Shown piece by piece: positions 8,571-18,053 of a stretch of 64,000 bases of DNA (position 1 is its first letter; every line of letters begins with the position of its first letter). A model generated the notes under the pieces. The model did not search any database and was not told the DNA's origin. It worked only from the letters and a program-made list of their open reading frames with translations. A program made the translations under genes and the position numbers. The DNA is from Plectrocnemia conspersa. Its lineage: Eukaryota; Arthropoda; Insecta; Trichoptera; Polycentropodidae. The DNA is taken from assembly GCA_009617715.1 (NCBI GenBank), contig VTFK01000020.1:1550001-1614000 (forward strand), in the 5' to 3' direction.

Positions 8571-11500
8571 GTATTGTTCAAATACTTATAGTAGAAAATA
8601 TTAAGTTTTGATTATTCAGTTGTAATACTATTGTTTATATTTGCAGAGGATGGAGAATACATGTCGTTTGGACTATCAGGAGACGAAGACCACAGTCAAA
8701 TGGTCGGTTCCGATGTGACCGTCGCTTGGGTGGACAAAACAACATTGAAAGGATTCGCTTATGATTATTACTTGGATGCTAAATCTCAATGTGCTGGAAC
8801 TAGAGGAAGCTGCCCTGATGAAAGACTAGCAGTAAGTGAATAATTGTGATTTTGTATTGAGAAACAGATACATATTTTATTAGTTTATAATCTATCTATT
8901 CATATTCAGTAACTATTTTAACGCAATTAACTTTTAATGTATGTTGTGACTTTGGATAATTTTCTGCAAAACTAACTACATGCGTGTACATGCGAATTGA
9001 TAGCTCCATATTTTATTTTTCTTGATTATTCAGTATGACAAAATATATTTCAAAACTTTTTCCAAGAATAGATCTTAACATAGATATAAACCAAATGAAA
9101 ATCACATATTAGGTTCTGGAAATAATCGCGTACAAACATACAAAAATAGGCAGTTCTAAAAATGAGCAAGATATCTTTTACAAATACAAATGTGTCTTAT
9201 ACGAATATGCATCGTCAATAAAAGTTTCAAAATTTTCATTTTTAAACCTATATTTTTTTTAAATATGGAAATATTTTTCTTATATTTTAAATGTTTTATT
9301 AACTATAACTCATTGTATGTGTGTCAGAATAATTAGTATTAGAGCTAGTATATTTTATGGTAATTTTAAGCATTTATTCAATTATTTTTTTAATGACAAA
9401 ACTATTTATATTTTTCGAATATTTAATGATGATTTTTATAAATAATAATCTAATAAAAATAGTAATAGTAATTTAATACAATATAAAAGTATGGATGTGA
9501 AAGACTGATTGTTTTCATTATCATCATTCATTATTAAAATATATATAACTTTTACCATAATGTATTAAATAATGTTTTACTGTTTAAAATATATTATGAT
9601 AAGCTTATAATTGAGAATATAATTAACAAAATATTGACGTGTATTTAAAATATGCATATTATTTATGGTTACCTTTAATGTGATATGATTACTTTTGTTA
9701 CCCGAGTGATAAGAAATATTTGACAAGATCATGTTAGACATGGCCAGTGATGTGCTCACAGTGATTGAAATTAACAAACGGTTATTTATATATTTAACTT
9801 TTTTAATATATAATATTAATTAATGTAACTGTATTTTTTAATAAATATTTTTTATTGAGCTTTAAGTCATTTCATTGAACGTTAATTCACAATTGATACA
9901 TTTTCAGTCAAAGTTGAATTGTGAAGTGCTATATGACGATTTGGCATTTGAAGTGAGGTGGGCCGTGGCCGGAGAGAGCGTCGTCGTACAATTGGTAGCA
10001 AAATTAGGTATTGTTCAAATACTTATAGTAGAAAATATTAAGTTTTGATTATTCAGTTGTAATACTATTGTTTATATTTGCAGAGGATGGAGAATACATG
10101 TCGTTTGGACTATCAGGAGACGAAGACCACAGTCAAATGGTCGGTTCCGATGTGACCGTCGCTTGGGTGGACAAAACAACATTGAAAGGATTCGCTTATG
10201 ATTATTACTTGGATGCTAAATCTCAATGTGCTGGAACTAGAGGAAGCTGCCCTGATGAAAGACTAGCAGTAAGTGAATAATTGTGATTTTGTATTGAGAA
10301 ACAGATACATATTTTATTAGTTTATAATCTATCTATTCATATTCAGTAACTATTTTAACGCAATTAACTTTTAATGTATGTTGTGACTTTGGATAATTTT
10401 CTGCAAAACTAACTACATGCGTGTACATGCGAATTGATAGCTCCATATTTTATTTTTCTTGATTATTCAGTATGACAAAATATATTTCAAAACTTTTTCC
10501 AAGAATAGATCTTAACATAGATATAAACCAAATAAAAATCATATAATTCGTTCTTGAAATAATCGCGTACAAACATACAAAATTAGGCAAAGCTCAAAAA
10601 TGTGTCATACGTATGTGCATTGTCAAATATAATTAATTGTATGTGTGTCAGAATAATTAGTATTAGAGCTAATGTATTTTTTGTTAATTTTAAAACATTA
10701 ATACAAATATTTTTTTAATGACAAAACTATTTATATTCTTAAGTTATTTAATAATAATATTTATAAAAAAAATATTATTATTATTTATTATTAGGAGTAT
10801 TTGCTTGTACCACATGATTTTATTTTTATATGTCCATACTGATTTTAAAAGTAGTATTTGGTTTCTCAAGAACATTTGAAATCATTTAAATGTAGTTTTA
10901 TATCCCGTCATTTTATTTTTTAGCAAATAGATAGTTTTGTATTATGTACTGTTTCTAACACATTTAAATCAATAGGAGAAGACTAATTCAGTACGTTTAC
11001 TAAATGCTGCAATGGTAAATGGATATTCAATCGTAACATATCAACGTCCATTACGAGCTGCCGACGAATTGGATAGAGCCGTAAAATCAGATAAGCCGCA
11101 GCCAATAGTCTGGGCTGTCGGACCGTTGAATTCTCTACAAGAAGTCTCATATCACACTCACTTCCTCAAGGTATATATTTTATTTTTATCACAATACTTT
11201 TATTTATAAGTATTATTAAGTATTTTAATTTACATTTACCATCATAGAGTGATCAATTTTTGGACTTTGGAAGAACTCCTGCATGGAATTGTCCAATGCC
11301 GGAGATGGACGATAATGTTATGGAAGATTTTAAGCCACCAGCAAGCAGAAAACCTACAAAAAACAAGAACAGCAATCAATTTTTAACAGAGACGTCAGGA
11401 GTATCAGACGCCGGAAATAGAGGAGCCAGTAAATTTGATTCTGATGATTATGAGAGTGAAGTTGGTGAAGCCGCGCATTTGAAAGTATGCAAAATTATGA

Positions 11501-14500
11501 TTATATTCAGAAATATATGATGGAGTATATTATATGCAGTAAATTGTGTTATAGGATCAGACGAGAAGAACAAGCCGACCGATTCCGACTCCAAAACCTG
11601 CACCAAAATCAAACGCTTGGGAAATACCGCCAATCAATTGCGATGAACCGGAAGACGGAGTCTTTTTTGCTCAAATGGGTCCAACTGGAGGAAAACAAGG
11701 ATATCCAGCTATAACTGGTATTTATATGCAATATACATGTTATATAAAATATAACAATACAAAAATATCTATAGAAAATAACAATAAATATAAATATATA
11801 TATAAACAAGGCAAATAAAAATATAGTAAGAAAGTGAAAAAAAATGAAAATAAAACCATTCAAATACAACAGAGATTTAAGCTTTTGAGTTAATTCATAA
11901 TATGTTAAATGACACCTTTTTATTTTACCAGGACATGTCGGTTGGGGTATTTCTTGGTACATTAACGGCTTATTAATACCCGAGATCAACGTTGTACGTG
12001 GAAAGTCATACACTTTTGTGGTAGAAGGAGGTTTTAATCCTGAAATCCCAGCTCGTTACCATCCGTTCTATATCACTGATGATCCAGTAGGAGGATATGA
12101 ACATAGATCTCCAGAAGAAAGAAGCGTTAGTTATTTTTACCACATTTTAGCATGCAATAATGTATAAGCTAACATATTTTATTTTTAACAGAACATACAA
12201 ATATTTGCCGGAGTACGTCAATCACGTAATGGAGATGTTGTTCCAACTGGTGTGGGACGATTATGTAACTGGACTCCTGATATAAACGGTGATCCTGCCG
12301 ATGCATATAATTCTTTCGGAGCCTATCAGCGTAGTTTAACACTGCAATGTGACGCAGGAGAGCCCGGAGTCGTTACATGGACTCCCGATCGAAATACTCC
12401 TGATACTGTTTATTACCAGGTAATCATAATACAAATGTCATGTCAAAAGTCTTTGTAAAAAAAACATTCAAAATAATCAACTCAACAATGCACCAGCTCA
12501 TACCACAGCACTTGTTTTGTTAAATCAAACTACAATGATTTATTTTTAGTCCAGACTATTTTTTTTAGATTTTTTCCGAAATATAATACAAGAATTTTTG
12601 GCTTAAAATCAGGGACGTCATTTCAGTTTTTTCAGAGGGGAGGGGGTAAAGGTTGGCCAGTCGGTAGACGTTTTTTAATTTTTCGATTTCATTAAAATTA
12701 TAGTATTTCATTTAAAGACATGCATTTTTTTCACCAAATTCAAGGGGGGGAGGGCAAATAATGATATTAAAAACCAATTAGTATGCTCCTAAAGTTACTT
12801 TATTTAATCTAATGATAATATGTATGGGGGAAAACATTTAAATAGTTTAATAATTACTTTTTTACTGAACACCCAGATCCGCTTATAATATATTATTTAT
12901 TAATGGTTTTAAACTTAGCTAAATTGATATATTATATGAAAATAATTCATACATTTTTTAAATTAAAATAAGTAATATACATATTTGGCATGAACTACGT
13001 TTTATAATATCAATAATGGTATTTAATATATGTATAAATGTTTTTATTTTAGTGCTTCACTCATCGTTACTTGGGATGGAAAATCAACGTTTTAGATTCT
13101 TGTGAAGTCGGCGAAGAAAGTCACAAACATGAAGTTTATGAAAAATTTGACGAAGAAGATAGCGACGGTGAAAAGACAAGAGAAGATTTAGATTTGCGGC
13201 CTTCGATTAGAGTCAACACTAGAGTGAAACCAGACAATAATTTACTATCGAATCAACCAAAAGATCTGGACAATCATAACGTAAGCGTCAGCAGTGACAG
13301 CCGTGTTATTATAAGAGAAATATCTAAAGAACCACAAGACGATATCATAACTGGTAAAATCAACGGTATACCGAATCTAAATTTTGATTCTAAAGTCAAA
13401 AAAGTCTCACCCGAGAATAATCCGAGACCAAATATCGATTTCCCATTGTCGAAGAGTCAATTTAAACAAGTTCTCGATTCCGTCGAGAGATACGAATCTA
13501 ACATGCATAATTCTCAAGAGGAAATCTTAGATAGACATCCTATTTATTATCACGCGGCTCCGGGAAATCATTTTCAGCAACCGTCGGCTAAACACGACGG
13601 AATGAATCAACAAGATAGACCGTTGAGACCTGACGATTTTAAAAACATGCCTTCGCATATGGTTATGGGTAATAATCAAAAGCCAATGACACTGCAAGCT
13701 TTTTTGAGACCGCACAATAGACAAACTATGATGAATACGAATATAATGTACAAAAGACCGATGCCAGGAGACATGCGATTGAGAAGACCGGGTAAACCGC
13801 CAAGATTGCCTCCTCCGGCATTCATGAACCAACAGTTTATGAATATGAATTTACAAAAGAAGAACTTCTATAAAATGCCACCGGGAATGAACAGACAACC
13901 GATGCCAAACCTCGGAAGACCGCTGATGCTCCCGCCTATGAAACATCCCGCCAACAATGGCAACATAATGGGAAAACCACAGTTTGTTCCGTCGTCTACT
14001 AAGAGTCCACCGCAATCGGTCATAATGGGTAAACCGAATCTGATGTCTCAAACTTTAACCCTGGGCCAACCGACTATAATTGGACAACAGATTATAAAAG
14101 GTCAGATTCCAAATCATTCCGGTCCGGATAACATCATTCAACAGACAATCACCAATACGTTCTTAAATAAACCGGGACAAATAATCATGGGCAAACCGAT
14201 GGACAATCCATTACCGTTAGATCAACAAATGATACCGACAAAACAACAAAATCATTACACACCCGTGCACAGACCGATGAATAATATCATACCAAAGGTT
14301 CAAAACCACAAGTTTGAAAATGTTAAACCGGTATACGAAGAAGAAGCTACATCTAAAGCTCCAGATGTGCTAATCATAACTCCGTCACAACAGATGAATA
14401 CTCCAAGTTCAACTCTCAATCCTATCGAAGAACTCATATCGCTCAATCCAGCCGTTAACACAGGTTTTAAACCCGAAACTGTTGTTATTGAAAGTGGATT

Positions 14501-15554
14501 TAAGCCGATCATTAGAGAACCTTTACTATCAGGGCAAGATAGAATCACAGACTACGATTCTGAATCTGTGACGAACAACAGAAGACACGATGAAGAACCA
14601 AAAGAACCGGAGCAGGCCGAAGAGTCAATTAATAAGTTATTAAATAACGAATTTTATGAGAAGCAGTTCACCGAATCATTCGAACCGATATTCATACCGT
14701 CTCCGATGGATAGATTCCAATCGAATGGAAATATGAACCATTCAAATGGAAATAAACTACAGTATGTAGACACGAGACCGAGGCCAGTCTATGTGAAGCC
14801 AAGTGATGATGATTTTGAAAAAGATTCTGAAAAATCTGATAAGAAGCCGATGGACGATATGACGATGGCAGCTGATCGCGTCGATGCATATTATCTACCA
14901 CCGGATCAAAGCAACTCTCCATTAAAAACCACAGATATTAAACTTCCCGTCGGAACTGTTGTCTCTTATGATGGACAAACGTTATCGGATTCAACTCTCA
15001 CAAGTTCAATTGCCAAAAATCCGAATAATAAGATATATTCTGCTAAATTATCCAGCAACTCTAAACATTTAATAAACACTCCACAATTTGGCCCGTTTAG
15101 AGGAGAAATACCGAGCTTGTTGCAGGAGCAACTGAATTCTGAAAATAAATTGAAAACCATGACCAATAGTCACGGTCTCCCAGGAAATTTAGATAAGTCT
15201 TATCAAAGTGATAACAAAGGTGCATCTAAAACAACAAAATTAACTCTGGTTAGTTCTTTACATAAGGACGACGATGACGACACATCAGCTAAAGATATTG
15301 AATACGAAGCATCCGAAGTAAACGAAGAATTCGTCGAAGCCGACGGCAGAGATGACGAAGAGACGGAAAGAAGAATAAAGAGAAGCCCACATCACACGCC
15401 AGATCACACCGAGAGTAACGATATAAAGAACGAAACTGATCATTCTCATCACGACCATGATCACGCACATCATTCTCACACCGCAAACGGAAGTTCGAGA
15501 TTCGGTGTTACATTTATTTTACCTGTTTTAGTTTTAAGTGCGTTGTTTGTGTAA
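8471..15554 (+). CDS. Skeletor: Skeletor-like gene, DOMON domain to C-terminus (joined exons, 5' part missing)
   Basis: Ten GT-AG exons join in one frame: 8471-8570, 8647-8831, their copies 9908-10007 and 10084-10268, 10976-11170, 11248-11484, 11555-11717, 11932-12125, 12192-12419 and 13053-15554. The first four make a DOMON domain start, with motifs FEVRWAVAGESVVVQLVAKL and FGLSGD. Later exons give GHVGWGISWYINGLLIPEIN, the CFTHRYLGWKINV end and paired cysteines typical of the conserved Skeletor C-terminal module. Known Skeletor proteins carry DM13 domains before DOMON; these would lie upstream and were not found. In Drosophila the protein was described as a chromosomal protein that joins a spindle matrix. 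DM13/DOMON proteins are also proposed to act in extracellular redox or cuticle chemistry. The predicted secreted, GPI-anchored C-terminus seen here favours an extracellular or membrane role for this isoform. Family assignment is confident; function is inferred. Confidence 0.9.
8647..8831 (+). CDS. Skeletor: Skeletor exon B, copy 1 (middle of DOMON)
   Basis: The acceptor TTTGCAG ends at 8646 and the donor GTAAGT starts at 8832. The exon encodes EDGEYMSFGLSGDEDHSQMV and continues through DVTVAWVDK and CAGTRGSCPDERLA. Exons A and B together are 285 bases, exactly 95 codons, so one or two copies of the pair keep the frame. The FGLSGD and VAWVD motifs are the recognisable core of Skeletor-type DOMON domains. 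Confidence 0.9.
9908..10007 (+). CDS. Skeletor: Skeletor exon A, copy 2
   Basis: Identical in all 100 bases to 8471-8570, with the same acceptor and donor. It could be spliced to either copy of exon B downstream of it, or skipped together with 10084-10268. Transcript data would be needed to say whether the mature message holds one or both pairs. Confidence 0.85.
10084..10268 (+). CDS. Skeletor: Skeletor exon B, copy 2
   Basis: Identical in all 185 bases to 8647-8831, including both splice sites. It ends in phase 0, as required by the exon at 10976. If both copies are used, the DOMON domain would carry its N-terminal half twice. Confidence 0.85.
10403..10790 (+). repeat. Right intronic repeat (R3) flanking the duplicated exons
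   Basis: Related to R1 (7530-8040) but with internal deletions, for example the stretch between the CGCGTACAAACATAC block and the TGTATGTGTGTCAG block. Its left end, up to about 10533, is identical or nearly so to 8967-9096, which is the R3-derived half of the hybrid repeat. Confidence 0.75.
10976..11170 (+). CDS. Skeletor: Skeletor exon C (end of DOMON)
   Basis: The acceptor AATAG ends at 10975 and the donor GTATAT starts at 11171; 65 codons, phase 0 at both ends. It encodes EKTNSVRLLNAAMVNGYSIV, then TYQRPLRAADELDRAV and IVWAVGPLNSLQEVSYHTHF. The RLLNAA.VNGYS..TYQR.L and W.VGPLNS segments are highly conserved in Skeletor proteins, from memory of the family. Confidence 0.92.
11248..11484 (+). 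CDS. Skeletor: Skeletor exon D (linker)
   Basis: The acceptor ATCATAG ends at 11247 and the donor GTATGC starts at 11485; 79 codons, phase 0. It begins SDQFLDFGRTPAWNCPMPEM, where the DFGR..AWNCP motif is typical of Skeletor. It continues into a Ser/Asn/Lys-rich, poorly structured linker. Confidence 0.88.
11555..11717 (+). CDS. Skeletor: Skeletor exon E
   Basis: The acceptor TTATAG ends at 11554 and the donor GTATTT starts at 11718; 54 codons plus one base. A Pro-rich start (RRTSRPIPTPKPAPKSNAWE) leads into CDEPEDGVFFAQMGPTGGKQ, the start of the conserved C-terminal module with its first cysteine. Confidence 0.9.
11932..12125 (+). CDS. Skeletor: Skeletor exon F (conserved C-terminal module)
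   Basis: The acceptor TTTACCAG ends at 11931 and the donor GTTAGT starts at 12126. The split glycine codon joins with the previous exon. The encoded text includes GHVGWGISWYINGLLIPEIN, VVRGKSYTFVVEGGFNPEIP and YHPFYITDDPVGGYE. This is a cupredoxin-like pattern, with the V.RG..Y.F.VEGG and HPFYIT.. segments, seen in Skeletor and related DOMON proteins. Confidence 0.93.
12192..12419 (+). CDS. Skeletor: Skeletor exon G (conserved C-terminal module)
   Basis: The acceptor TTTAACAG ends at 12191 and the donor GTAATC starts at 12420; 76 codons, phase 0. It encodes NIQIFAGVRQSRNGDVVPTG, GRLCNWTPDINGDPADAYNS and WTPDRNTPDTVYYQ. Two cysteines (GRLCNW and LTLQCDAG) and the TPDTVYYQC junction with exon H are family hallmarks. 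Confidence 0.93.
12610..12770 (+). repeat. CAGGGACGTCATTT repeat fragment in a Skeletor intron
   Basis: It starts with CAGGGACGTCATTT and continues with text also present in the complete element at 17851-17979: GCCAGT, ACATGCATTTTT, and AAATTCAAG followed by a G-rich run and GCAAAT. The right terminus is missing. It lies in the last intron, between exons G and H. Confidence 0.6.
13053..15554 (+). CDS. Skeletor: Skeletor last exon: module end, disordered region, His-rich tail, GPI signal
   Basis: The acceptor TTATTTTAG ends at 13052 and the TAA stop is at 15552-15554, giving 833 codons. It opens with CFTHRYLGWKINVLDSC, completing the conserved module. Then comes a very long low-complexity part rich in Met, Pro, Asn, Gln and Lys, with three IMGKP copies at about 13950-14210 and acidic patches near 13140 and 15265. 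Near the end are RRIKR (15369-15383), a furin-type cleavage site, then about 33 residues with 11 histidines (to about 15483). After that comes NGSS followed by an uncharged hydrophobic stretch FGVTFILPVLVLSALFV to the stop. Small residues followed by a terminal hydrophobic tail form a classic GPI-anchor signal. Cleavage at RRIKR would separate the domain part from the anchored His-rich peptide; this is inference. The His-rich part could bind metal ions. Confidence 0.9.
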   Translation, partial: CFTHRYLGWKINVLDSCEVGEESHKHEVYEKFDEEDSDGEKTREDLDLRPSIRVNTRVKPDNNLLSNQPKDLDNHNVSVSSDSRVIIREISKEPQDDIITGKINGIPNLNFDSKVKKVSPENNPRPNIDFPLSKSQFKQVLDSVERYESNMHNSQEEILDRHPIYYHAAPGNHFQQPSAKHDGMNQQDRPLRPDDFKNMPSHMVMGNNQKPMTLQAFLRPHNRQTMMNTNIMYKRPMPGDMRLRRPGKPPRLPPPAFMNQQFMNMNLQKKNFYKMPPGMNRQPMPNLGRPLMLPPMKHPANNGNIMGKPQFVPSSTKSPPQSVIMGKPNLMSQTLTLGQPTIIGQQIIKGQIPNHSGPDNIIQQTITNTFLNKPGQIIMGKPMDNPLPLDQQMIPTKQQNHYTPVHRPMNNIIPKVQNHKFENVKPVYEEEATSKAPDVLIITPSQQMNTPSSTLNPIEELISLNPAVNTGFKPETVVIESGFKPIIREPLLSGQDRITDYDSESVTNNRRHDEEPKEPEQAEESINKLLNNEFYEKQFTESFEPIFIPSPMDRFQSNGNMNHSNGNKLQYVDTRPRPVYVKPSDDDFEKDSEKSDKKPMDDMTMAADRVDAYYLPPDQSNSPLKTTDIKLPVGTVVSYDGQTLSDSTLTSSIAKNPNNKIYSAKLSSNSKHLINTPQFGPFRGEIPSLLQEQLNSENKLKTMTNSHGLPGNLDKSYQSDNKGASKTTKLTLVSSLHKDDDDDTSAKDIEYEASEVNEEFVEADGRDDEETERRIKRSPHHTPDHTESNDIKNETDHSHHDHDHAHHSHTANGSSRFGVTFILPVLVLSALFV

Positions 15555-15887
15555 TAATTTTATTATAATAATTAAAAATACATATATTGTTTAAGGTATT
15601 GTCAAGACAAGTTTTATAAATTTGTACTTGTAAGTATATAAAAAATGTTTATATGTATATCGACTGACACTTATTCTTCGTATTGTATTAAAAATAATAT
15701 AAATTATTTTAATAATGTTGTGCATGTGTAAATGAAAGTGATAAGATAAATACTCAGATTGGTACAAAATTAAAAAAGGAAAACTTTTCAATGGTATCTG
15801 TTATTGTTAAAAAATGTCCCGTGGGTTACCAACATTATTAGTATGGATAGAATTTAATTAAAAAATGTTGTAAATATATTTTTATAA

Positions 15888-15893
15888 AATAAA
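15888..15893 (+). terminator. Candidate polyadenylation signal of the Skeletor gene
   Basis: AATAAA lies 334 bases after the stop codon in AT-rich 3' UTR. Other A-rich variants occur nearby, so the true signal is uncertain. Confidence 0.35.
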
Positions 15894-16837
15894 ATTTTAA
15901 AAATATTTTCTAATTTTTATTTTTAAGCCATAATAATATTTTTTTAATTATAAAAAAAAAATCAATACAAAAACAAATATGTTGTATTTAATATATTTCT
16001 CTCAGATTAAAAATAGCAGTAAAAACTCATTTTACTGTGTCAAAAAATTAATTTAAAATCAGCGCGATTTTTAAATAACCATTTAATAAAAAGTGTTGCC
16101 ATACTTTAAAAATCATACTTTAAGAATCATAATTATTTTTAATATAAGTTTTCATCATTTTAAATATCTAAAAATACACATAGCTTACTAATATATTTAA
16201 TTATTTTAAATTAATATCAGTATTTTCTTAAAATAACATATTTCTAAGCTAAAAATATTCTCAAAGTGTAAATATTATGTAAATTAATTTTATTTTATAT
16301 CTTTAATAATCATTTTACTCATTTCCTGGTGACAGTGAATTGAACAACTGGGCAATTACATTTTATTGAGAAAAGGAGAAGTATAGTGGTTTCCTGTTGC
16401 TCATAATAAAATTATTTTATTAAGAGACATCTCTTGTACACAATTGAAATTATTTTTTATAATTTATTATTGTAACTATAGTATGACTTTGATAGCGATC
16501 TGACTTTAAATTAATATTGGTAGTATTTTGTCACCATCAAAAATTGAACGATACAGTTAGAAAGAAGCGTTGTGATACTTGGAATTTAAACATTAATAAG
16601 TAAAATAACACCTTATCGAATTCGCCCTCAATATTATATACGCTTTATATACTCTGGTATCCGTTAAAAGTATTTATAAATTGCGTATGATTTATCGCTA
16701 ACATCGACACAATTATTTGACCACTCACAGATCACGAGTCAGTTTCGTTTAGAACTGCACCCAGACAGTGTGAATCATAGATAATTTACATTTTAAATAA
16801 AGTAATAAAAATACTTGTTTTTATTTCTTTATACAGA
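15894..16837. other. Intergenic AT-rich DNA
   Basis: No exon or named repeat was recognised. A less AT-rich patch at about 16320-16400 and another at about 16600-16790 have no coding frame of useful length. Confidence 0.5.
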
Positions 16838-17158
16838 ATGATCCAATTCGAGTTTTATATGTTGGCAGCACTGTGAATCAAACAGCTGTTAATAATCACG
16901 CGTGTTCAAAGTATCAAATGTTAGCTTGCAACAACACATTTACATTTAAAGTTAAAATTATCCACTTGTCATACATAGATAACAATTCTGTACGAACTGT
17001 GTATAGAAATTTACAAGAATATTATGACTAATTCCATCATCCTTCTGGGCCTACAATTCGCAACATAGTAAAAAAATTGAAAGAGAATGGAAACATTGGA
17101 GAAACAAAATCCAAAGATATATATTTTTTTAAAAGTTCAAAAACTAAAGTTTGATCAC
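16838..17158 (+). mobile_element. Deletion derivative of an IS630/Tc1-type transposon
   Basis: The left end ATGATCCAATTCGAGTTTTA matches, inverted, the right end of the larger relic at 26417-27516. The right end (..AAAGTTTGATCAC, to 17158) matches the ITR of the MITE at 6956. Inside, 16990-17110 keeps a piece of transposase N-terminal coding sequence (frame reading VRTVYRNLQEYYD, then TIRNIVKKLKENGNIGETKS). It matches the minus-strand sequence near 27240-27355 of the larger copy. The catalytic part is deleted. Confidence 0.65.
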
Positions 17159-17850
17159 TTTCTAATTGAGTATAATTTCAAATCATTCTAGTAGCTGCGT
17201 AATTATAGCTATCGCAGATATAGAATTAATTTTTCAGTCATCCACCAAACATTTTTCTTTAATCATCATTATTTTAGCAAGTATAAACATTACATTTCTC
17301 ATTAGATGTTTGCGGATATAATACTGAAAAAATACTTTCACCACTGCATCATTCGGTTCAGAGATAATTGCGTTATTTAATATTTATTGGATAGATGTGG
17401 CGTTCCGCCGAAATGCCAAAATTGATGTACGAGGGTTATTTGTAAATAAAAGATAAATGTAACAAATAGCGATTTTTTTACTCACATGGCAACACTGCTC
17501 CCCGTCGAAGCAACATTGGAAAATTCATGATCCCACCAACTAGTTTATTTAGTGATTGGTTATTTCTATGCCAAGGAATAAGCACCTGCTGAAATTCAAT
17601 TCTATTTGTTCATTTTTAGCTAATGAGAGACAAAATAATGATTTGAATTTAAAACAAAAAACAATGAATTCCTGTTGTAGAAAGCTATGGAAGCCATCCA
17701 TTGTCACTGATGAGCTCAATAAAATTTAAAAAAATGCTTGATATGCGTTTAATGATTGATGAACTTTATGTACAATAGCAAAACGTGTTCAGAGCTTCTT
17801 TAATAAACGATTACTGAAAAATTAGGTTATCGCAAACTTTTCTCAAGATT

Positions 17851-17979
17851 CAGGGATGACAATTGTTTGCCAGTCAGTTGTCTTTTTTAATGTTAATTAA
17901 ATGACATGCATTTTTCTGGTCAAATTCAAGAGGACGAGGGGAGCAAATGCCTTACCGGCTTTCCTAAATGACGTCCCTG
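17851..17979. mobile_element. 129-bp hAT-like MITE with target-site duplication
   Basis: The left end CAGGGATGACAATT and right end AAATGACGTCCCTG are inverted copies of CAGGGACGTCATTT. CAAGATT directly precedes (17844-17850) and follows (17980-17986) the element, which is a target-site duplication. Related fragments lie at 12610, 37470, 51607 and 59861. No coding capacity. Confidence 0.75.
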
Positions 17980-18053
17980 CAAGATTTTATAACTCATGAT
18001 TCAAGAAACTGATTACCACGTTTGGCAAATACAATGATGTGTACGGTGACTAC

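Larger units (their letters stand above)
7613..9049 (+). repeat. Tandem duplication, unit 1 (1437 bp)
   Basis: Unit 1 is followed immediately by a second copy at 9050-10486 with a constant offset of 1437 bases. Each unit contains intron sequence and two complete coding exons. By eye the units differ at only a handful of intronic positions (near 7946, 7979, 8010, 8109 and 8175), and the exons are identical. The boundary is placed inside a 47-bp stretch common to the intronic repeats, so it cannot be fixed to the base. Confidence 0.9.
9050..10486 (+). repeat. Tandem duplication, unit 2 (1437 bp)
   Basis: This is the second copy of unit 1. At the junction, bases up to 9049 match R3 (its T at 9049 against A in R1), while bases from 9097 on match R1 (its G at 9097 against A in R3). 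The middle repeat is thus an R3/R1 hybrid. That is the signature of unequal crossing-over within the 47 identical bases 9050-9096. Confidence 0.9.

Noticed and set aside
8140..9777. Identical 66-codon minus-strand open frames at 8140-8340 and 9577-9777
   Set aside because: They lie in the duplicated intron opposite the Skeletor exons, are AT-driven, and are repeated only because the whole 1437-bp unit is.
13527..15486. Several minus-strand open frames opposite the last Skeletor exon
   Set aside because: They are antisense shadows of a strongly supported plus-strand exon; the His- and Met-coding strand produces open frames on the other strand.
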